Origin: MGOM01 sp035455265
Lineage (GTDB): Bacteria > Chloroflexota > Anaerolineae > Anaerolineales > E44-bin32
Reading direction: 5' to 3'
Assembly: GCA_035455265.1 (NCBI GenBank)
Contig: DATIFK010000216.1
Coordinates: 1 to 52,100 of the forward strand
Length of the DNA stretch: 52,100 bases
Part shown: positions 47,996-52,100 of the stretch, piece by piece
Position numbering within the stretch: the first letter of the stretch is position 1
Layout: every line of letters starts with the position of its first letter
Notes under the pieces: model-generated
Told to the model about the DNA's origin: nothing
Seen by the model: only the letters and a program-made list of their open reading frames with translations
Database searches by the model: none
Program-made: the position numbers and the translations under genes

Positions 47996-48004
47996 GGCTT
48001 TCCG

Positions 48005-49786
48005 ATGCCCGACACCATCCTCGTCGCCGTGGCCTGGCCGTATGCCAACGCCGACATCCACACCGGTAATCTCGCCGGCGCCTACCTGCCGGCCGACATC
48101 TTCGCGCGCTACCATCGGCTGGCCGGGAACCGCGTCTTGATGGTCTCGGGGACGGATTCTCACGGCACGCCGATCACCGTCCGCGCCGACGCCGAACACA
48201 CCACGCCCCAGGCCCTCTACGAACGCCTCCACCGGCGATTCCTTGACCTGTTCCTTCGGGCCGGTCTGAGCTACGACCTGTTCACCAGCACGCACACCGA
48301 GAACCATTTCCGGGTCTCCCAGGATCTCTTCTTGGCCCTGCAGGCCAACGGTTACCTCTACCGGCAATCCGAGGACCAGTGGTACTCGCCCGACGAGAAC
48401 CGCTACCTGCCGGACCGCTACGTCGAGGGGGAGTGCTACATCTGTCACTACCCCAACGCCCGCGGCGACCAGTGCGACAACTGCGGCAGCCTGCTCGACT
48501 CAACCCGTCTCATCCATCCGCGCGCCCGAACCGGCGGCGGGCGACTCGAGCTGCGCCCGACCGAGCACTTCTATCTCGACCTGGCCAAACTCGCCCCGGC
48601 CCTCGAGCGCTACCTCGCCGACGACAAAGAGCACTGGCGCGCCAACGTCCTTCGCCCCTCCCTCCAGACCGTCCGCAGCGGTGAGCTTCACGGGCGGGCG
48701 ATCACTCGCGATCTGGACTGGGGTATCCCCGTGCCGGTCGACGGTTGGCAGGGCAAGTGTCTGTATGTGTGGTTCGAAGCCGTCATCGGCTACCTGTCAG
48801 CCTCCGTCGAATGGGCAGCCCAGCACGGCTCGCCGGAAGAATGGAAGGACTGGTGGTACGAGCCATCCGCCCGGACCTACTATTTCATCGGCAAGGACAA
48901 CATCCCGTTCCACGCCATCATCTGGCCGGCCCAGTTGATTGGCGCCGAGAGGCTGTACGAATCCGATCCGTCGCGCCGCCTCAATCTGCCCTACGACGTG
49001 CCCGCCAACGAGTTCCTCAATCTGGAGGGCCAGAAGATCTCCGGCAGCCGCAACTGGGCCGTGTGGGGGCTGGATTTCCTGTCGCGCTACGATCCCGACC
49101 CGCTGCGCTACTACCTCACGGCGGTCTCGCCCGAGACGCGCGACACCGAGTGGGAATGGGCCGATTTTGTCCGCCGCAACAACGATGAGCTCGTCGCCAC
49201 CTGGGGCAACCTGGTCAACCGCGTGCTTTCGTTCGCGTACCGCCACTGGGAGGGGATCGTCCCCGAGCCGGGCGAACTCGGCGCCCTCGACCAGGCCCTC
49301 CTGGCCGAAGTCGAGGCTGGTTTCGCTTCGGTGGCAAAGCTGCTCGAAGCCGTTCGCCTGCGCGATGCTCTCCAAGAAGGTATGGCTTTGGCCAAGGCCG
49401 TCAATGTCTACCTGGATCGAGCTCCGTGGTTCTCCGTCATCAAGACCGATCGGGCGGCCGCTGCCCGCACCGTCTACACCGCGCTGCGGGCCATCGATTC
49501 GCTCAAGATCTTGCTCGCTCCGTTCCTGCCCTTCACGGCCGAGCGCCTCCACGGATTCCTGGGCTATGAGGGACGCCTCTTTGGCGAGCAACGTCTCGTG
49601 AAGATCTCCGACTCATTGGGCGAACATGACGCCCTGATCTATGACCCATCCCACGCGACCGGCAACTGGGCGCCCAGTGCGTTGGCGGCGGGCCAACCGT
49701 TGCGAGAACCGGTTGCGCTCTATCGCAAGCTGGACGATTCAGTTGCGGAGGAGGAGAGGGCGCGCTTGGGACAAGGCGGAGGGTGA
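48005..49786 (+). CDS. metG: Methionyl-tRNA synthetase
   Basis: Class I synthetase of 593 residues. The N-terminal Rossmann domain has VAVAWPYANADIHTGNLAG (HIGH motif read as HTGN). The zinc knuckle is C144-x2-C147...C157-x2-C160. The KMSKS-type loop is K344-ISGSRNWAVW, a variant that keeps the first Lys but has Gly at the second. The anticodon-binding helical domain fills about 385-560. There is no C-terminal EMAP-like tRNA-binding domain. GGAGG before the ATG comes from heptad element L13. The gene lies downstream of a separate promoter-terminator unit. Confidence 0.95.
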   Translation: MPDTILVAVAWPYANADIHTGNLAGAYLPADIFARYHRLAGNRVLMVSGTDSHGTPITVRADAEHTTPQALYERLHRRFLDLFLRAGLSYDLFTSTHTENHFRVSQDLFLALQANGYLYRQSEDQWYSPDENRYLPDRYVEGECYICHYPNARGDQCDNCGSLLDSTRLIHPRARTGGGRLELRPTEHFYLDLAKLAPALERYLADDKEHWRANVLRPSLQTVRSGELHGRAITRDLDWGIPVPVDGWQGKCLYVWFEAVIGYLSASVEWAAQHGSPEEWKDWWYEPSARTYYFIGKDNIPFHAIIWPAQLIGAERLYESDPSRRLNLPYDVPANEFLNLEGQKISGSRNWAVWGLDFLSRYDPDPLRYYLTAVSPETRDTEWEWADFVRRNNDELVATWGNLVNRVLSFAYRHWEGIVPEPGELGALDQALLAEVEAGFASVAKLLEAVRLRDALQEGMALAKAVNVYLDRAPWFSVIKTDRAAAARTVYTALRAIDSLKILLAPFLPFTAERLHGFLGYEGRLFGEQRLVKISDSLGEHDALIYDPSHATGNWAPSALAAGQPLREPVALYRKLDDSVAEEERARLGQGGG

Positions 49787-49881
49787 GGGGGCGTAGGCAA
49801 GAACCGGGACCCATCCAAGGCAGAGGTGACCTCCCCCTTCCAGGGAAGAGGGTAGGGTGAGGGTCAACCTTCTTCCAAACA

Positions 49882-49910
49882 GTAGGCGCAGGCTAAAGCC
49901 TGCGCCTACC
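49882..49910. repeat. Palindromic repeat GCAGGCTAAAGCCTGC, metG copy
   Basis: Perfect 26-28 base palindrome GTAGGCGCAGGCT/AAGCCTGCGCCTAC-type between converging metG and the enoyl-CoA hydratase gene. Third copy of the family at 5389 and 32955. The rest of 49787-49937 contains a degenerate CCCTCACC-type half repeat and no gene. Confidence 0.85.
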
Positions 49911-49937
49911 GCGCATCACGAACGCACGGGAAACAAC

Positions 49938-50723
49938 TCACTCGCCCTTGTAGCTTGGCGTCCGTTTCTCCAGAAACGCCTTCACGCCTTCGCGATGGTC
50001 CTCGGTCCGACCCGCAATCTCCTGCAGATGTGCCTCGTACTCCAGCGCCGCCGGCAGCGACGACAGCATGGCATGGAAGAAGGCGCGCTTCGTCAGACCC
50101 AGCGCTCGCGTCGGGCCGGCCGCCAGAGAGTCTGCCAGCTCGGCCGCGGCCGACGCCAACTGGTCGTCGGGCACGACGCGGTTGACCAGACCGTAGTCAA
50201 GGGCTTGCTCAGCGCTCAGGGGCGAGTTGGTGAAGGCCATCTCGTTGGCGCGCGCCAGCCCCATGAGCAAGGGCAGCATGAGCGACGTGCCCGAGTCGGC
50301 GGTGAGGCCGATCCCGGTGAACGCGAAGACAAACCTGGCGCTGGCGGCGGCGATGCGCACATCGGTTGCCAGGGCCACCCCAAGACCGGCACCGGCCGCG
50401 GCGCCATTGATCGCCCCGATCACCGGCTTGTCGAGACTGCGCATGCGCACGATCAGACGGTTGTAGGTCCGCTCGAGGTGGTGACGGAACGACACGTAAC
50501 CGTTCTTCACGTCCAGGGCGGTCACGTCCTGACCGGCGCTGAAGACGCGTCCGGCCCCCGTCAGCACGATGCAGCGCACGCTGGCGTCGCTCTCGGCCCG
50601 CTTGAACGCTTCCACCAACGCGTCCACGAGCGGCAAATCGAAGGCGTTCGCCTTCGGGCGGTCCAGCGTAAGCGTCAGGACTCCCCCGCGCTGCGCGGTG
50701 TGCAGCGTTTCAGCTTCCGCCAT
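49938..50723 (-). CDS. Enoyl-CoA hydratase/isomerase, PaaG-like
   Basis: Crotonase-fold protein of 261 residues. Oxyanion-hole segments are AGRVFSAGQDVTALD and PVIGAINGAAAGAGLGVALATDVRI. The catalytic region reads FTGIGLTADSGTSLMLP, with Asp rather than Glu as in PaaG-type isomerases. The C-terminal FLEKRTPSYKG is family-typical. It acts on an unsaturated or epoxidised acyl-CoA; substrate not known. ATG 50723 has a GGAGG site; the TTG at 50735 is less likely. Confidence 0.9.
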   Translation of the reverse strand: MAEAETLHTAQRGGVLTLTLDRPKANAFDLPLVDALVEAFKRAESDASVRCIVLTGAGRVFSAGQDVTALDVKNGYVSFRHHLERTYNRLIVRMRSLDKPVIGAINGAAAGAGLGVALATDVRIAAASARFVFAFTGIGLTADSGTSLMLPLLMGLARANEMAFTNSPLSAEQALDYGLVNRVVPDDQLASAAAELADSLAAGPTRALGLTKRAFFHAMLSSLPAALEYEAHLQEIAGRTEDHREGVKAFLEKRTPSYKGE

Positions 50724-50792
50724 GATGGCCTCCAACGAATGGGTCGGGTCTGCTAGAGCGCACCGGGCGCTGGCGCGCCCGGCAGGGGTGTG

Positions 50793-51182
50793 TTACGTGG
50801 TGAGGTCGAAGCCGGTTTCGTCCGGCTCATCGTCGTCGTCATCCGCCTCGAAGTCCACTTCGATCTCGACATCGTCGGCGTCCATGCGCACCCACAGCGT
50901 CAGGACGTGGCCCTCGTCCGCATTCGTCCAGCGCGCCGCCACGACCGGGGCCTGCTGAGTCAGGCCGTCGTCGCCCCGATACTCCAGCTGCACCGCTTGT
51001 CCGTCGCGCCAGGCGCGGTAGCAGCGTTCGACCAGCGCCGGTCCGTTTCCGGTTCGCAGGCGGCACAACGCCACCTGCGGCGCGGTGGGGCCTTCGACCA
51101 GCCCAAGCAGCCACGTATCGCCGACGATCTCGAACGTCGGGGGCGGGCCTTCGATGATCGTGATCTTCTCGACTTCGCGCAC
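50793..51182 (-). CDS. Hypothetical protein with acidic C-terminal tail
   Basis: Protein of 129 residues. The body (about 5-100) is beta-rich: KITIIEGPPPTFEIVGDTWLLGLVEGP, then a segment ALVERCYRAWRDGQAVQLEYRGDDG. The tail DFEADDDDDEPDETG is strongly acidic. I do not recognise it. GTG 51182 starts six bases before the epimerase gene ends going upstream; TAGGAT seven bases before the GTG could be a -10 box for a leaderless mRNA. Similar small acidic proteins are common in Chloroflexota genomes, which is inference. Confidence 0.65.
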   Translation of the reverse strand: MREVEKITIIEGPPPTFEIVGDTWLLGLVEGPTAPQVALCRLRTGNGPALVERCYRAWRDGQAVQLEYRGDDGLTQQAPVVAARWTNADEGHVLTLWVRMDADDVEIEVDFEADDDDDEPDETGFDLTT

Positions 51183-51187
51183 GGCGG

Positions 51188-52100
51188 CTATCCTACCACA
51201 CTTCGTCGGGGGGCCAACCGGCCGCGTTCGACGTAGGCGTGGAGCATGTCCGCCAGCGTCTCCTCCAACGGGCGCGGAGCGAGCCCGAGAACCCGGCGCG
51301 CCTGCGATGTGTTGTAGCCCTGCCAGTGGCGCACCGCCCGTAAGTGGTTGCCGATCAGCGCCAGCCACGGGAGCCGGTCGCTCCACCACGCCAGCGCGTC
51401 GATGAGCGGCATCGGCACGCGCAGCCGCGGGGGCGACACTCCCGCCAGGTCGGCCAGCATCTCCATGACCTGGCGCAGCGGCCGATTGTCTCCGCCGAGG
51501 ATGTACCTCTGGCCGGGTTGCCCTCGTTGGACGGCGGCCAGGTGCGCCTGGGCGACATCGCGCACGTCGATCAGGTTGACGATCGTCTCGATCCAGACCC
51601 ACCCCCGACCGCGGGCCGCCATCAGGACGATGCCACCCAGGGTGGGGGTGACATCGCCGGGGCCGACGACGGCCGTCGGATTGAGAATGACGGCCGGCAG
51701 TCCGGCGGCGCAGGCTCGCAGGATCTCGCTTTCCATCGCGAACTTGCCTTCATAGTAGGCCGACGATGCAACCGACCCGGGAACGTAGAGATCACGCTCA
51801 TCCGCATCACGATTCTCGCCCGGCGGCGGATGCCCGATGGTCGTCAGGGTCGAGGTGTAGATCAGGCGCTTGACTCCGGCCCGCCGGGCAGCCTCGACGA
51901 CGTTGCGCGTCTGGAGGATGCCCAAGGCGATGTGTTGTCCCACGCGACCGGAACGCTCGGGGTAGTAGGCGGCGGCGTGAAACACGACCTCCGCCCCTTC
52001 GAACGCCCCCTTGACGGTTTCGGGGAGCATCAGGTCGCCTTCGCGCCAATCGATGGGAAGACCCTGCGTGGCTCCGACGGCGCCGGGACGGCGGCGCAGC
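51188..52100 (-). CDS. NAD-dependent epimerase/dehydratase (extended SDR), 5' end cut by window
   Basis: Extended short-chain dehydrogenase; at least 303 residues are visible and the N-terminal Rossmann motif lies beyond the window edge. The frame is open through 52100 (GLPIDWREGDLMLPETVKGAFEG matches the family just after the first beta-alpha units). Landmarks: VVFHAAAYYP, LIYTSTLTTIG, the catalytic Y-x3-K in SSAYYEGKFAME, LNPTAVVGPGD and YILGGDN. It resembles dihydroflavonol-4-reductase/hopanoid-associated sugar epimerases. Substrate cannot be decided. It probably shares a transcript with the next gene. Confidence 0.87.
   Translation of the reverse strand, partial: LRRRPGAVGATQGLPIDWREGDLMLPETVKGAFEGAEVVFHAAAYYPERSGRVGQHIALGILQTRNVVEAARRAGVKRLIYTSTLTTIGHPPPGENRDADERDLYVPGSVASSAYYEGKFAMESEILRACAAGLPAVILNPTAVVGPGDVTPTLGGIVLMAARGRGWVWIETIVNLIDVRDVAQAHLAAVQRGQPGQRYILGGDNRPLRQVMEMLADLAGVSPPRLRVPMPLIDALAWWSDRLPWLALIGNHLRAVRHWQGYNTSQARRVLGLAPRPLEETLADMLHAYVERGRLAPRRSVVG

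Noticed and set aside
48005..49786. Defective MetG because of the KISGS loop
   Set aside because: Variants such as KFSTSRNWA with the same following RNWAVW occur in intact methionyl-tRNA synthetases, so this looks functional.

Overview
This window of roughly 52 kb is chromosomal DNA from a GC-rich bacterium, most likely a member of the Chloroflexota (Anaerolineae or a related class). The case rests on several traits: Pro/Thr-rich linkers after lipobox signals, many beta-propeller lipoproteins, NarL-type two-component pairs, a diheme-cytochrome bc complex, a bactofilin, and a fused homocysteine methyltransferase/methylenetetrahydrofolate reductase behind a SAM-I riboswitch. The taxonomic call is inference; no rRNA gene is present. 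I see no transposase, integrase, phage gene or CRISPR array.

Layout. 23-5373 is a redox-sensing island: a NarX-like kinase with two c-type heme motifs in its sensor, a NarL regulator, a degenerate receiver-like protein, a ten-heme lipoprotein built from two pentaheme modules, and a small membrane protein. 5455-7576 holds a second kinase/regulator pair. 7787-12882 is a cytochrome bc operon (Rieske, cytochrome b, two diheme cytochromes c, a zinc-ribbon membrane protein). 13182-17778 runs forward: RNase D, a beta-CASP nuclease, an acyltransferase and a GT4 glycosyltransferase, followed by tRNA-Ser(CGA). 18088-20965 encodes PepF and YchF; tRNA-Leu(CAA) and a pair of related membrane proteins follow. 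22403-25016 is a tight five-gene operon (GYD, adenosine-specific kinase, lipoprotein, P1 peptidase, bactofilin). 25173-30246 carries a DUF72 protein, CoaBC and a split aconitase X whose two subunits are separated by a WD40 lipoprotein. 30482-37039 has an M2-like peptidase and the pantothenate genes panB-panE-panC-coaX. 37211-42392 holds an MFS exporter, a YbaK deacylase, a hydrolase, a redoxin and propeller lipoproteins. 42516-49786 has a sugar-phosphate isomerase, RsmI, a cold-shock protein, the riboswitch-controlled methionine/folate fusion gene, a pterin dehydratase and MetG. The window closes with a PaaG-like enoyl-CoA hydratase, an unknown acidic protein and a truncated epimerase.

The genes join up in several places. 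Heme sensor, regulators and decaheme lipoprotein look like a respiratory switch that sits next to the bc complex. PanB, PanE, PanC, CoaX and CoaBC cover most of the path from ketoisovalerate to phosphopantetheine. The methionine cluster couples one-carbon metabolism, methionine synthesis and tRNA charging.

The most unusual pattern lies between the genes. At least thirteen intergenic sites carry a repeat family of 7-bp units built on CAGT on one arm and ACTG on the other. Most form large imperfect inverted repeats next to stop codons, and in several cases they contain the stop codon. Two other palindrome families are also dispersed here. Several genes have a TATAAT/TACAAT-like box ending six to nine bases before the start codon, which suggests leaderless transcription.
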